DNA from: Actinomadura rupiterrae
Lineage (GTDB): Bacteria; Actinomycetota; Actinomycetes; Streptosporangiales; Streptosporangiaceae
Length of the DNA: 64,000 bases
Direction of reading: 5' to 3'
Assembly: GCF_024172125.1 (NCBI RefSeq)
Contig: NZ_JAMZEA010000004.1
Coordinates: 1 to 64,000 of the forward strand
How positions within the stretch are numbered: position 1 is the stretch's first letter; each line of letters starts with the position of its first letter. A program made the position numbers and the translations under genes. The notes below the pieces were generated by a model. It was given only the letters and a program-made list of their open reading frames with translations. It ran no database searches and had not been told where the DNA came from. Below are positions 16,492 to 24,549 of the stretch, one piece after another.

Positions 16492-17162
16492 CGCGCACCC
16501 CCGAACAGGCCGCGCACCAGCGCCACATCCTGGTCGGCGTAGGATGCCTCCCGCTCGGGATGCCACATGATCCCCTCCACGGGGGCCCGGCGGTGCCGGA
16601 CCCCCTCGACGACCCCGCGGTGGGTGCTCGTCGCCACCAGCGGAGGCGGCACCGAGCGCGCAGCGTACCGGTGGTAGCTGTTGACCTCACGCCTGGCACC
16701 GCGCCCGTCACCGCGCCCGTCACCGCGACCGCGACCGCTGCGCGCGCCGCCGGGCTCGCTCTCCTGGCCGGTGATCTCGTGCCGGGTCGCCACATGGCCG
16801 TCCACCGGGACGAGTTCGGCGCCGAACTCGTCCAGCAGGAGTTGCATGCCGCGGCAGACGCCGAGCACGGGCAGCTCGGTGTCCAGCGCCCAGCGCAGCA
16901 GGGCGCGTTCGGCGGCCTCCCTGCGGCCGCCGGGGCCTCCGCAGACGGCCAGGTCGCCGCCCCCGGTCAGCACGAGGCCGCGCAGGCCCAGCGCGGCGGC
17001 GCCGCGCAGCGCGTGTTCGGGCAGGCCGGGCAGCGGGACGGCGACGAAGCCGCAGGTGCCGAGGAACTCGTGCCACCGGACGTCCAGTGCGTCCCGGTGC
17101 TCGCCGAACCGGTCGGGCGGCAGCGCCCGCTGGGTGAGGCCGATCCTCGCGCGGGCCGTCAT
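16488..17162 (-). CDS. class-I glutamine amidotransferase-like hydrolase; probable gamma-glutamyl-CDP-amidate hydrolase (Cj1417-like)
   Basis: 224 residues of the peptidase C26 type. The nucleophile Cys103 is in GVCRGMQLL, and His201 and Glu203 are in MWHPERE, so the triad is complete. The closest common annotation would be gamma-glutamyl-GABA hydrolase, but in C. jejuni the 200-residue homologue Cj1417 removes glutamate from gamma-glutamyl-CDP-amidate to leave CDP-phosphoramidate. A Gly/Arg/Asp repeat insertion (residues about 138-158), encoded by short GC-rich tandem repeats, accounts for the extra length. ATGA overlap with the kinase gene upstream and GTGA overlap with the nucleotidyltransferase downstream show tight coupling. 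Confidence 0.84.
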   Translation of the reverse strand: MTARARIGLTQRALPPDRFGEHRDALDVRWHEFLGTCGFVAVPLPGLPEHALRGAAALGLRGLVLTGGGDLAVCGGPGGRREAAERALLRWALDTELPVLGVCRGMQLLLDEFGAELVPVDGHVATRHEITGQESEPGGARSGRGRGDGRGDGRGARREVNSYHRYAARSVPPPLVATSTHRGVVEGVRHRRAPVEGIMWHPEREASYADQDVALVRGLFGGAR

Positions 17163-19507
17163 GGCAGCACCGTCACCAGGCCGTTGGCCGCGTCGATCTC
17201 CAGCGCCGGCGCCGCCGCCCAGGTGCGGAACAGCAGCTCGCCGGCGCCGATGACCGCCGGGATGCCCAGCTCGGCCGAGCGGATCGCCATGTGCGAATTC
17301 GCGCCCCCGTAGGCGGTGATCAGGCCGCGGATGCCGCGCGCGAACAGCCAGTCGTAGCCCGGGTCTGCGCTGGCGACCAGGGCGATCGCGCCCTGCGGGT
17401 CGGCTCCGGCGTCCACGTCGGCGACCCTGGCGATGGCCCGGCCCCGGGTGACGAAGTTCGGCTGCGCGCGCAGTGTCTGGAAGCCCCACACATCGGCGGG
17501 CCCGCCGACCAGCGGCGGCAGCAGCAGCATCTGCCCCTCGGCGTACCGGCTGCGGCCCTGCTGGGCCGCGCGCGCCAGCGCGCGCGCGTCGGCCGCCGGG
17601 TCCGCGCTGAGCCCGGTGAGGCCGGTGAGGCCGGTGAGACCGGTGAGACCGGTGAACACCGGCAGGTCCACGAACGACAGGTCGTCCACGCCGAGCCCGT
17701 GCCGTTCGCCCAGCGCGCGGAGGTCCACCAGCAGGTCGCTGACCACGCGGGTGAACTCGAACTTGGCCTTCTCCCGTCCCCAGATCGCCGTGCCGATGAA
17801 CTCCAGCAGCCGCGCGGCGTCGAAGGTGAAGCCGCTGTCGGCGATCAGCCGCTCGATCCGGCGTACCTGCGAGGGCCGCGGGGTCCACCGGGCGCGCGGC
17901 GGCTCGGCGAGCGCCCGCGTCGACCAGTCGAAATAGCGGTCGGGGTCCTCGTCGTAGCGGGGCGACAGGATGTCGTAGGTGCCCGGCCGAAGGTGGCCGT
18001 AGTGCTTGAGGAAGGCGTCCCGGTCGAGGGCGCTGAAGTCGCGGCGCAGCCCGCTGGCCACCAGGTCCAGGCCGCCGAGCAGGTCCGCCCGGTCCTGCTC
18101 CGAGATCGCCTCGGCGGCGACGAGGTGGTCCAGCAGGTCGGTGGCGATGAACGCGGCCCGCGCCAGCCCGGCGAAGGGCAGCGTCCCGTGCTCGGCGCAC
18201 CGGCGCACCTTGGCCGCTGGAGCCTCCGCCGCCGGCCGTGGCGTGGCGGGGCCGTCCAGGGCGGAGAGCCGGTCGAGGTCCTCGCGCCACAACCCGCCGT
18301 TGATGATGCGGTCGGTCAGCGCCCGCAGGTGGCCGGCGAGCGTGGCGCGTTCGGCAGCGGTGAAGCCGGCCTCGCCGAGCTCGCCGAGCCGGTGGTCGGG
18401 CCCGAGCCCCAGCGCCGACACCACCACCCTGGATTCCAGCTTGTCGTGCAGGTGCGGCCGGTCGAGCAGCGTTCGGACCCAGTGCTCGGTCAACCGCGTC
18501 GCCAGTGGCCGGTCCACGGTCGCGGGGATCAGCGAGGTGACGCTGGCCCGCACGTCGATGTAGGGCAACCCGGAGAAGTCCACCATCAGCGGCGTCCCGC
18601 GCAGGTCCCGGTAGCCGTACCGGTGCCGGGCCCGCGCCCAGACCCCGTCGGTGATCAGCGCCCGGTACAGCGACAGCGCCAGCGGCCGCGGGCGCAGGCC
18701 GATCATCTCGGCGGGGTTCCAGTCCGGCATCACACCGTAGGCGGTCTGCTCCCCGAGCGCGGCGGACGGCCGGGTCCCGGCCGCCGCGATCTGCCGCGAG
18801 GCACCGGCGAGCGCGGGGCGGTGGGCCGCCTCGGTGACCGTCCCGGCCCTGACCACCAGCGGACGCGCCTGCAGCAGGACCAGCGCGCCGTCGGCGGCGA
18901 CCGCGAACTCGACGTCAAGCCGGTCGTGCCCGGTCAGCCGCCGAAGCTCCGCCAGCAGGACGGGGACCCCGGCGACCGCCTCGGGCGGGCGGGCGAGGCC
19001 GGTGTAGCAGGCCCCGTACCAGCAGCGCAGGTCTTCCACCCGGCCGCCGGTCACGGTGTCGGTGAGCCCGTCCTCGCTCCAGTTGATCACCGTGTAGGGG
19101 GCGCCGCTGCTGGGGTCGCAGGTGAAGGCGACGCCGCTCAGCCGCGGCTCCAGCAGTTCCGGCTGGATCAGCACCTGGTCGCCGGGGTCCGGCTCCCCGT
19201 AGGAGGCGAAGACCCGCGCGACGGCGGCGGCGAGAGCGTCCCGGCCCGCGACCGCCGGGACGGTCAGGAACCGCCCCGCCATTGATGCTGCGGCGGCGTC
19301 CTCCGCGCCGGCGCTGCTGCGGACGATCAGCCGGCCGGTCCCCCAGGGCGTGGCCAGCACCTGGTCCAGGACCGCCTCCCTGTCGGCCTCCCATTCGGCG
19401 AGATCGTGCAGGGCCAGGGGCAGGATCCTGGCGGCGCGCACCCGTCCGGTCAGCTCGGCCAGCGTCTCCCCCTTGGTTCCGAGCCGGACCTCGGGCGCCG
19501 CTTTCAC
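17159..19507 (-). CDS. PEP-synthase-like enzyme; probable L-glutamine kinase (Cj1418-like)
   Basis: 782 residues from GTG 19507, against about 777 for C. jejuni Cj1418. The N-terminal third is a PPDK/PEP-synthase ATP-grasp: IVRSSAGAEDAAAASMAGRF at 61-80, later GVAFTCDPSSGAPYTVINW. The C-terminus carries the swivelling phosphohistidine domain, ITAYGGANSHMAIRSAELG, with the catalytic His near 739. There is no TIM-barrel pyruvate/PEP domain, which rules out a true PEP synthase. Cj1418 uses this architecture to make L-glutamine phosphate. An internal tract of four GLT units near residue 625 comes from 9-bp tandem repeats. The start overlaps the methyltransferase stop and the stop overlaps the hydrolase start. 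Confidence 0.85.
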   Translation of the reverse strand: MKAAPEVRLGTKGETLAELTGRVRAARILPLALHDLAEWEADREAVLDQVLATPWGTGRLIVRSSAGAEDAAAASMAGRFLTVPAVAGRDALAAAVARVFASYGEPDPGDQVLIQPELLEPRLSGVAFTCDPSSGAPYTVINWSEDGLTDTVTGGRVEDLRCWYGACYTGLARPPEAVAGVPVLLAELRRLTGHDRLDVEFAVAADGALVLLQARPLVVRAGTVTEAAHRPALAGASRQIAAAGTRPSAALGEQTAYGVMPDWNPAEMIGLRPRPLALSLYRALITDGVWARARHRYGYRDLRGTPLMVDFSGLPYIDVRASVTSLIPATVDRPLATRLTEHWVRTLLDRPHLHDKLESRVVVSALGLGPDHRLGELGEAGFTAAERATLAGHLRALTDRIINGGLWREDLDRLSALDGPATPRPAAEAPAAKVRRCAEHGTLPFAGLARAAFIATDLLDHLVAAEAISEQDRADLLGGLDLVASGLRRDFSALDRDAFLKHYGHLRPGTYDILSPRYDEDPDRYFDWSTRALAEPPRARWTPRPSQVRRIERLIADSGFTFDAARLLEFIGTAIWGREKAKFEFTRVVSDLLVDLRALGERHGLGVDDLSFVDLPVFTGLTGLTGLTGLTGLSADPAADARALARAAQQGRSRYAEGQMLLLPPLVGGPADVWGFQTLRAQPNFVTRGRAIARVADVDAGADPQGAIALVASADPGYDWLFARGIRGLITAYGGANSHMAIRSAELGIPAVIGAGELLFRTWAAAPALEIDAANGLVTVLP

Positions 19508-20295
19508 CCGCGGCCCCCGCGGTCGCCGCGGTCGCCGCGGTCGCTGCGGGCTCGGGCGATCCACAGCCGCGTCGTGTAGGGCACCTCCACCACACCGCCC
19601 GCGTGCGCGCGCACCAGGGTGCGGATGCCGTCCAGGACGTCCCCGAACCGGTCCCCGGCCTGCGTCCCCAGCGTCATGTGCGAACTCCACGCGTCGCACC
19701 AGCTCTCGGCGTCCACCGGATGCACCACGCGCTGCTGCAGCGCGAGCGGCTCCTCGAACAGCCCGCTCGCCCTGATCACCGGTGACGGATCCTGGCGCCG
19801 GGGGCCGTAGTCGTAGTCCGGCACCTGCCGGTGGATCAGCGCCTCGATCTGCGCCTGAAGCGGGTCGTTGAGGTCGCGGTGGTTCCACAGGCAGGCGAAG
19901 TACCCGCCGGGGCGCAGGATCCGGTCGGCCTCCTGCAAGGCGGCCGCACGCTCGGTGCGGTCGAAGGAGGACCCGAACGTCACCAGGCGATAGACCCCGG
20001 CGGCCCGTCCGGTGCTCTCACCGAACCCCTCGTGCCAGGCGACGCGGGGAAAGCCGGCGGTGCGTCCCATGCCGATCTCGCGCATCGCGGCGTTGGGCTC
20101 CACCGCATCGACGATGAGGCCGCTGTCCAGCAGCGGGACGGTCAGGTGGCCCGAGCCTGCGCCGATGTCGCACACGCGGTCGTCCGGGCCGGCGCCGGCG
20201 ATGCGCACCAGCCCGTCCACGACCCCCGGCGCATAGTCCGGACGCTGCGCATAGGTGGACGAGAACGGTGTGTAGTCATGCTTCAGTGAAGTCAT
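19504..20295 (-). CDS. class I SAM-dependent methyltransferase (position of Cj1419)
   Basis: 263 residues. SAM motif I VCDIGAGSGHLT (41-52), acidic VEPNAAM near 65 and GYFACLWNHRDLNDP near 130 define a class I enzyme. The N-terminus FSSTYAQRPDYAPG is typical of small-molecule methyltransferases. It sits directly before the glutamine-kinase gene with a GTGA overlap, the place of Cj1419 in the C. jejuni phosphoramidate operon, where a methyltransferase is thought to add the O-methyl of the phosphoramidate. By analogy it may methylate the phosphoramidate, but the polyketide is an alternative acceptor. The C-terminus ends in RGD/RGG repeats encoded by a 9-bp tandem tract. Confidence 0.82.
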   Translation of the reverse strand: MTSLKHDYTPFSSTYAQRPDYAPGVVDGLVRIAGAGPDDRVCDIGAGSGHLTVPLLDSGLIVDAVEPNAAMREIGMGRTAGFPRVAWHEGFGESTGRAAGVYRLVTFGSSFDRTERAAALQEADRILRPGGYFACLWNHRDLNDPLQAQIEALIHRQVPDYDYGPRRQDPSPVIRASGLFEEPLALQQRVVHPVDAESWCDAWSSHMTLGTQAGDRFGDVLDGIRTLVRAHAGGVVEVPYTTRLWIARARSDRGDRGDRGGRG

Positions 20296-20354
20296 TAGAA
20301 CGTTCCCTTTCTTCGCAGCAGAAATGGTGCCGAATTAAAGGGTGGCCGATCTTT

Positions 20355-21242
20355 TCACTCCGGCAGCGAGTAGCCGAACCGGGCCGCCATCTCGATGAGT
20401 TCGGCGTTCCGGAACCGTGCGGCAAGTTCGGGGGCACCGAACCACTCTTCCCATTCGCGCACCTTGCCGCGGCGCATGATTCGGGCGTTGACCGCCTCCC
20501 CGGTCGCGGCGGCGTGCGCGTCCTCGTGTCGGCGCATCGCGTCAAACGAACTGCGCTCGACGGCGTCGGCGATCCTGGCCGCCGCGATCCTGACGTCGAA
20601 CAGCCCGAGCAGTTCGGTTACGGCGCCGACGGCGTCCGCCTTCAGGTCCTCGAAACGGAGGACGATGAAACGCTCGAACCGGTCGGCGGCCTCAAGCCAG
20701 CCTTGGTAGAAGGAGGTCCAGTACTCAAGCGGCGGCGGCTCGAGCCCGGACCCCTGCCCCTCGAGGAACTCACCGAAAGTGCCCTGCTCCTCGATATCGT
20801 CACGGCCGGGGATCAACTCCCCGAAGTCGCGCAGGAAGCAGTATTTCGAGTACACAGCGTCGCGCGGGTCGCGGACCAGCAGGACCACCCCGCGGACGGT
20901 CTGGGCGGAGAAGACCTCCGGTGCCAGGAAGTTCTTGAAGAACCGCACCTCCGGATTGCTCGTGGCAGATCCGTTGCGCAGGCTCCGCTCCTTCGAGGCG
21001 ACCGCGGAGATGCGTTCGCGCTTGGCGAGCACCGGCTCGTTGGCGCGGACCGACCCGTCCTCGTCGATGACCGCCCCGAAGGGGTCCAGCACGTCGATGT
21101 CCAGTTCCAGCAGGATGTTGCCGAGCAGGGTGGCCCCGGAGCCGGTCTGGGTGGCCATGACGATGTCATGGGCCCCCAGCCGCCGGGCGTTACGCTCGTG
21201 CAGGCGGGCCGGCGCGCCGGTGGCCGGCGGTGGCTGCGTCAT
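20355..21242 (-). CDS. sulfotransferase-fold protein; candidate phosphoramidate transferase
   Basis: 295 residues. A 5'-phosphate loop TQTGSGATLL (31-40) and 3'-phosphate motif VRDPRDAVYSKY (from residue 123) are both in place. FEDLKAD and the C-terminal RRGKVREWEEWFG complete the PAPS-dependent sulfotransferase pattern. It heads the cluster, 59 bp before the methyltransferase, with GGGAGT upstream of its ATG. No PAPS-making genes are present. The operon instead makes, by prediction, 3'-phospho-CDP-phosphoramidate, which has the same 3'-phosphate/5'-diphosphate layout as PAPS. I infer that it may move phosphoramidate rather than sulfate; ordinary sulfation with housekeeping PAPS remains possible. 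Confidence 0.85.
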   Translation of the reverse strand: MTQPPPATGAPARLHERNARRLGAHDIVMATQTGSGATLLGNILLELDIDVLDPFGAVIDEDGSVRANEPVLAKRERISAVASKERSLRNGSATSNPEVRFFKNFLAPEVFSAQTVRGVVLLVRDPRDAVYSKYCFLRDFGELIPGRDDIEEQGTFGEFLEGQGSGLEPPPLEYWTSFYQGWLEAADRFERFIVLRFEDLKADAVGAVTELLGLFDVRIAAARIADAVERSSFDAMRRHEDAHAAATGEAVNARIMRRGKVREWEEWFGAPELAARFRNAELIEMAARFGYSLPE

Positions 21243-22103
21243 GACGACTCCCGTTCGTGTTCAAAGGTCAGAGATGGCCCGTGCCCGGCCAGAAGCTTCT
21301 GGATGTTGACGCGGCCATTCAGCACAACCCCGCCCCCCCTTTTCCGGGCCACGCTATTTCTGCCGGAGACGCGGAATTCGATCCAGGGTCTCTTCTGGAC
21401 TTTCACCGAGCCCGGACTCCTTCCGCAGTGGCGCCATGGCGTCCCATGCGCCAATCATCCGCGCCCATGGATCCTTCATATGAACAGTGATGTCTGCATG
21501 ACGATAGGGCCGCTCAAGGCGGCTGTCTTGTCACTTCGATCAACTTGCCTTAGCAGGATTTATCAATCACCTCTTAATGTGAGGTTTTCTCACAGTTCAT
21601 GGGTGCCATGCCCGGATGATTCCTGATCCTGCAGGTCACAGCCCGTTTCACCGCCCGCACATCATGATCCAATGCCACCCGGCCCGAGTTGATCAAGGTT
21701 GTGACCTGCAAGTCCGTGCCCGCCCGGCGGGGATTGCCGGACCCGGGCACGGTGTGTGGCAATCGTCACGTCGCGACGAAGGACCCGATACCCGCTGGGT
21801 GGTCCGGTTGCCCGATCTGGACGGTCACGTCCGCATCTGGCGTCCGGAGAACAGGATCGCCGCGGCGCGCGCCTCCTCCGACACCGCCTACGCCGGGTTC
21901 GACCGCCTCGGCCCCGACTGATCGCCGAGGCCCAGCGGCTGATGGGCGCACGGCTGGACCGCGACGCCGTCGTCCTGGACTACTGAGATTTTCGTGAGTT
22001 CCGTGGACGTGAGGGGTTCTTGCGGTGTGAGTCTCGTGGCGCGGCCTCCGAGTCTTCGGTGGTTGTTCCCGCGCCCTCGGCTCCGCCGCCGACCCGCCCG
22101 CAG
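21243..22103. other. upstream region of the phosphoramidate cluster; no supported gene
   Basis: About 860 bases. The first 360 are AT-richer than the surroundings and should hold the cluster promoter. An inverted repeat TGTGAG-N5-CTCACA lies at 21578-21594, a possible operator or weak hairpin, 336 bp before the first start codon. The rest (21600-22100) shows only short fragments of open frame without family signatures, probably transposon debris. Confidence 0.45.
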
Positions 22104-22420
22104 GTGAGCGAGGCCCGGCGGATGCGCGCGGTCGCGCTGTTCGAGCCGGGTGTGCGCCAGGTCCAGGTCGCGCGGATCCGGGGGTTCATCCCGAGAGTGT
22201 GCGGCGTCGGAGGCGGCTGTGGGAACAGGGCGGGACCACGGCGTTGCGGCGGCGCCCGGCCAGCGGACGGCCGCCCGGACTCGGTGATGACCAGGGCGAA
22301 CGGGTGCGGGCCGCGCTGGGCCAGGGCCCCGGGCGCATGGCTTTGGTCGAGCGGGACGCGGCCGAGATCGCCCGGTGGCTCACGCACGCGTGGCCGCGGA
22401 TCAAAAGTGGGCCGTGAAGG
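22104..22420 (+). pseudogene. N-terminal remnant of an IS630-like (HTH) transposase
   Basis: The frame from GTG 22104 reads SEARRMRAVALFEPGVRQVQ, a transposase helix-turn-helix start. A second frame then continues with RRRRRLWEQGGTTALRRRPA and GRPPGLGDDQGERVRAALGQ, the second helical domain of the same family. A frameshift near 22190 separates them and nothing of the DDE domain remains. It is one of the scars between the biosynthetic cluster and the intact IS3 element. Confidence 0.65.
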
Positions 22421-22537
22421 ACTGAAGCGCCGCCACCGTCCGGGTCTTCTCCACTCACCCTCCGCACGGAAGAAGAGACCCGAGCCCCGCGCCCCCTCAT
22501 CTGGTCCTACAGATGAGTCCTGGGAGCTGGCCCACGG

Positions 22538-22595
22538 ATGCCGTTAGTGATCTTGTGGGGCGCGACCGGCTCGGGCAAGACCACACTGCTCACCC
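22538..22595 (+). pseudogene. P-loop protein stub cut by the IS3 element
   Basis: From ATG 22538 the translation is MPLVILWGATGSGKTTLLTL, a beta-strand followed by a perfect Walker A (GATGSGKTT). It then runs straight into the terminal inverted repeat of the IS3 element at 22596. The rest of the gene is not found on the other side of the element, so it has been deleted. The family (GTPase or AAA-like) cannot be told from 20 residues. Confidence 0.5.
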
Positions 22596-22637
22596 TGAGG
22601 GGCCTCGCGTTTTCCGGACACCTGCTTGATGGGTGAT

Positions 22638-23519
22638 CTACGCGGCTTGCTGCCGGTCCAGGTACTCGTTGTGGACCTCCCATGGGGTCCGGTACCCGTT
22701 CGCGGAATGTAGCCTGCGTCGATTATAGAAGCCCTCGATGTAGCGCATGCACGCCCGGCGGGCCTTCGCGCGCGTGGCAAATACCATACGGTTCAGCCAC
22801 TCGTTCTTCAACGCCCCGAAAAACGACTCGGCCAAGGCATTATCCCAACATACGCCCGTCCGGCCCACCGACCGGCGCATTCCATGCCCGGCCAGGTGCC
22901 GACCGAACTCGGCACTCATGTAATTCGACCCGCGATCGGAGTGGAAGACACATCCGGGCTCGATGTCGATGTTCCTTGCGGCCGCATCCAGGGCGTCGGT
23001 GAGCAGCGAGGTTTTGAAATGGTCGCCCATCGCCCACCCGACCACCATCTTGGAGTGGCAGTCGATCACCGTCGCGAGATACGCGAAGCCCTCCCAGGTG
23101 GGAATGTAGGTGACGTCCCCGACCAGCTTGGTGCCCGGCGCGGCGGCGGTGAAGTCGCGGCGGACCAGGTCGGGGACCGCGCCCGGGCCGTCGGCCCGGG
23201 TCGTGACCGGCCGCCACGGCCGCGGCTGCACCGACTCCAGACCCAGCTCGCGCATCAGCTGCCGGACCAGTTCCGGCGACACCCGAACACCCGACCGAGC
23301 CAGAACCGCATGCACCCGCCGATAGCCATAGGTCTGGTGGTTGGCCGCAAAGACCGCCTCGATCATCAACTTGAGCCGCTCGCGGCGTTCGCGGGTCGCC
23401 AAGGCCGGCCGCCGCCGCCACTCGTAGAACCCCGAGCGCGAAACATGCAGCCAGGCGCACATATCGATAATGCTGTGGTTGGCCTTCTCCGCGTCGATGA
23501 ACTCGTACTTGGCGGTCAC
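22638..23519 (-). CDS. IS3-family transposase OrfB (DDE integrase domain)
   Basis: 293 residues with an HTH_21-type segment (YGYRRVHAVLARSGVRVSPE) and an rve integrase core. The catalytic residues are Asp in LVGDVTYIPTW, Asp in FHSDRGSNYMS and Glu in DNALAESFFGALKNEW. The frame is intact to the C-terminus YRTPWEVHNEYLD. It starts at a GTG overlapping the orfA stop (GTGA), so it is made by coupling or frameshifting with orfA. The element looks competent for transposition. Confidence 0.93.
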   Translation of the reverse strand: MTAKYEFIDAEKANHSIIDMCAWLHVSRSGFYEWRRRPALATRERRERLKLMIEAVFAANHQTYGYRRVHAVLARSGVRVSPELVRQLMRELGLESVQPRPWRPVTTRADGPGAVPDLVRRDFTAAAPGTKLVGDVTYIPTWEGFAYLATVIDCHSKMVVGWAMGDHFKTSLLTDALDAAARNIDIEPGCVFHSDRGSNYMSAEFGRHLAGHGMRRSVGRTGVCWDNALAESFFGALKNEWLNRMVFATRAKARRACMRYIEGFYNRRRLHSANGYRTPWEVHNEYLDRQQAA

Positions 23520-23842
23520 GGGTGTTCCCTGGCGAAGAAGGCCGCGGCTTTTTTCAGGAAGGCGTTCTCCTCGCGCAACCTCCGGTTCTCGCGTTCGAGT
23601 TGGAGTTCCCGCTCGGTCCTGCCCTCGCCCGGACCCGATGCGGCCTGCGTGTCGGCGCCGTGCGTCAGCCGATACGCCTTCACCCAGGATCCCAGGGTGG
23701 TCTCGTGCACATCCAGGTCTCGTGCCACATGGGTGATGGGCCGCGGACCGTCCAGCACCATCCGGACGGCCTCGTCCTTGAACTCCTGGGAGAAGTACCG
23801 CCGTTTACGCCTTGCCAATGACCTTCCTTCCGGTTCGTCCAC
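23516..23842 (-). CDS. IS3-family transposase OrfA (HTH)
   Basis: 108 residues. The N-terminal helix-turn-helix reads RRYFSQEFKDEAVRMVLDG then ITHVARDLDVHETTLGSWVK. A leucine-zipper-like helix follows, LQLERENRRLREENAFLKKA, as in IS3 OrfA proteins. It binds the terminal repeats and pairs with OrfB. It ends by overlapping the orfB start. Confidence 0.92.
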   Translation of the reverse strand: MDEPEGRSLARRKRRYFSQEFKDEAVRMVLDGPRPITHVARDLDVHETTLGSWVKAYRLTHGADTQAASGPGEGRTERELQLERENRRLREENAFLKKAAAFFAREHP

Positions 23843-23884
23843 AATCCTAGCTATGGACGTGTCCGGAAGATCCGGGGCACCTCA

Positions 23885-24367
23885 GTCGCGCACCGACATA
23901 CCATGCGCATACAGGCTGATGACCATGTCGTCCAGGCCGCCCGACACCCGCCCTGCCCGCTTGGGCACCAGGACCGGCTCAAACGATCCAGTCCGATCTC
24001 GCGGCACCGCGATCTGCACCGGCCCGACCCCGGTCTGCACCGTCTTGCGGATCTTGCCGTTGCGGGTATTCCCGGCGACCGCGCCCGCACCCTGCATGTG
24101 CCGGCCATAGCCCAGATGCGCGGTCAGCTCTGCCTCCAGCGCCCGCTCCAGCACCGCCCTCACCAGCTCGCCCAGCATGCTGCCCTCACCGGTCAGACGC
24201 AGCCCGCCGGCCTCGTCCCGGGAACGGACCAGCAGCTCGTCCAGCAGCTGATCACCCATCAGCTCCCGGATCGGACGACGCTCCGTCTCCACCCCGCCCA
24301 CCACAGTAGACGCAAGATCACTTACCGTAGTCGACGCTGAGCCGTCGACACCCTCGATGATCGACAT
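23885..24367 (-). pseudogene. IS256-family transposase, N-terminal part only
   Basis: From ATG 24367 (GGGGAGA upstream) the frame gives MSIIEGVDGSAS, then LVRAVLERALEAELTAHLGY, GNTRNGKIRKTVQTGVGPVQ and VPKRAGRVSGGLDDMVISLY. This is the conserved N-terminal third of Mutator/IS256 transposases. It stops at YAHGMSVRD, exactly where the IS3 inverted repeat begins at 23884. The catalytic remainder is absent from the window, so the IS3 insertion plus a deletion has destroyed it. Confidence 0.85.
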
Positions 24368-24549
24368 GATGCTTCTCCCCCCGAACAAGTAAGCGCTTCC
24401 CGCTCACGTTGAACTTGATTCCCCTCAAGATCAACTTCACACACGTGGAGAGATACCCCCAAACCCCGCAGGACCTGGAGCGTCACCGTGACCGTCCCCG
24501 ACGGCGAAAGAAAGCCCGGGCGTGCCGTGCGCGGTCTGCTTCAGGGGGG

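Larger units (their letters stand above)
22596..23884 (-). mobile_element. IS3-family insertion sequence, 1289 bp, complete
   Basis: Terminal inverted repeats of about 26 bp are visible. The low end begins TGAGGGGCCTCGCG and the high end (reverse strand) begins TGAGGTGCCCCGGA; both continue to TTCCGGACAC. Inside are orfA and orfB on the minus strand. The bases next to the two ends differ (ccc before, gtc after) and the flanking genes are unrelated, so no target duplication is visible. This points to later deletion or recombination next to the element. Confidence 0.9.

Noticed and set aside
16488..17162. Gamma-glutamyl-GABA hydrolase of putrescine breakdown
   Set aside because: No putrescine-pathway genes are nearby. 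The gene overlaps phosphoramidate-type genes on both sides in C. jejuni order. Fold-level similarity alone does not decide.
17159..19507. True PEP synthase or pyruvate phosphate dikinase
   Set aside because: The ATP-grasp and phosphohistidine domains are present, but the PEP/pyruvate TIM barrel is missing; neighbours and length fit glutamine kinase better.
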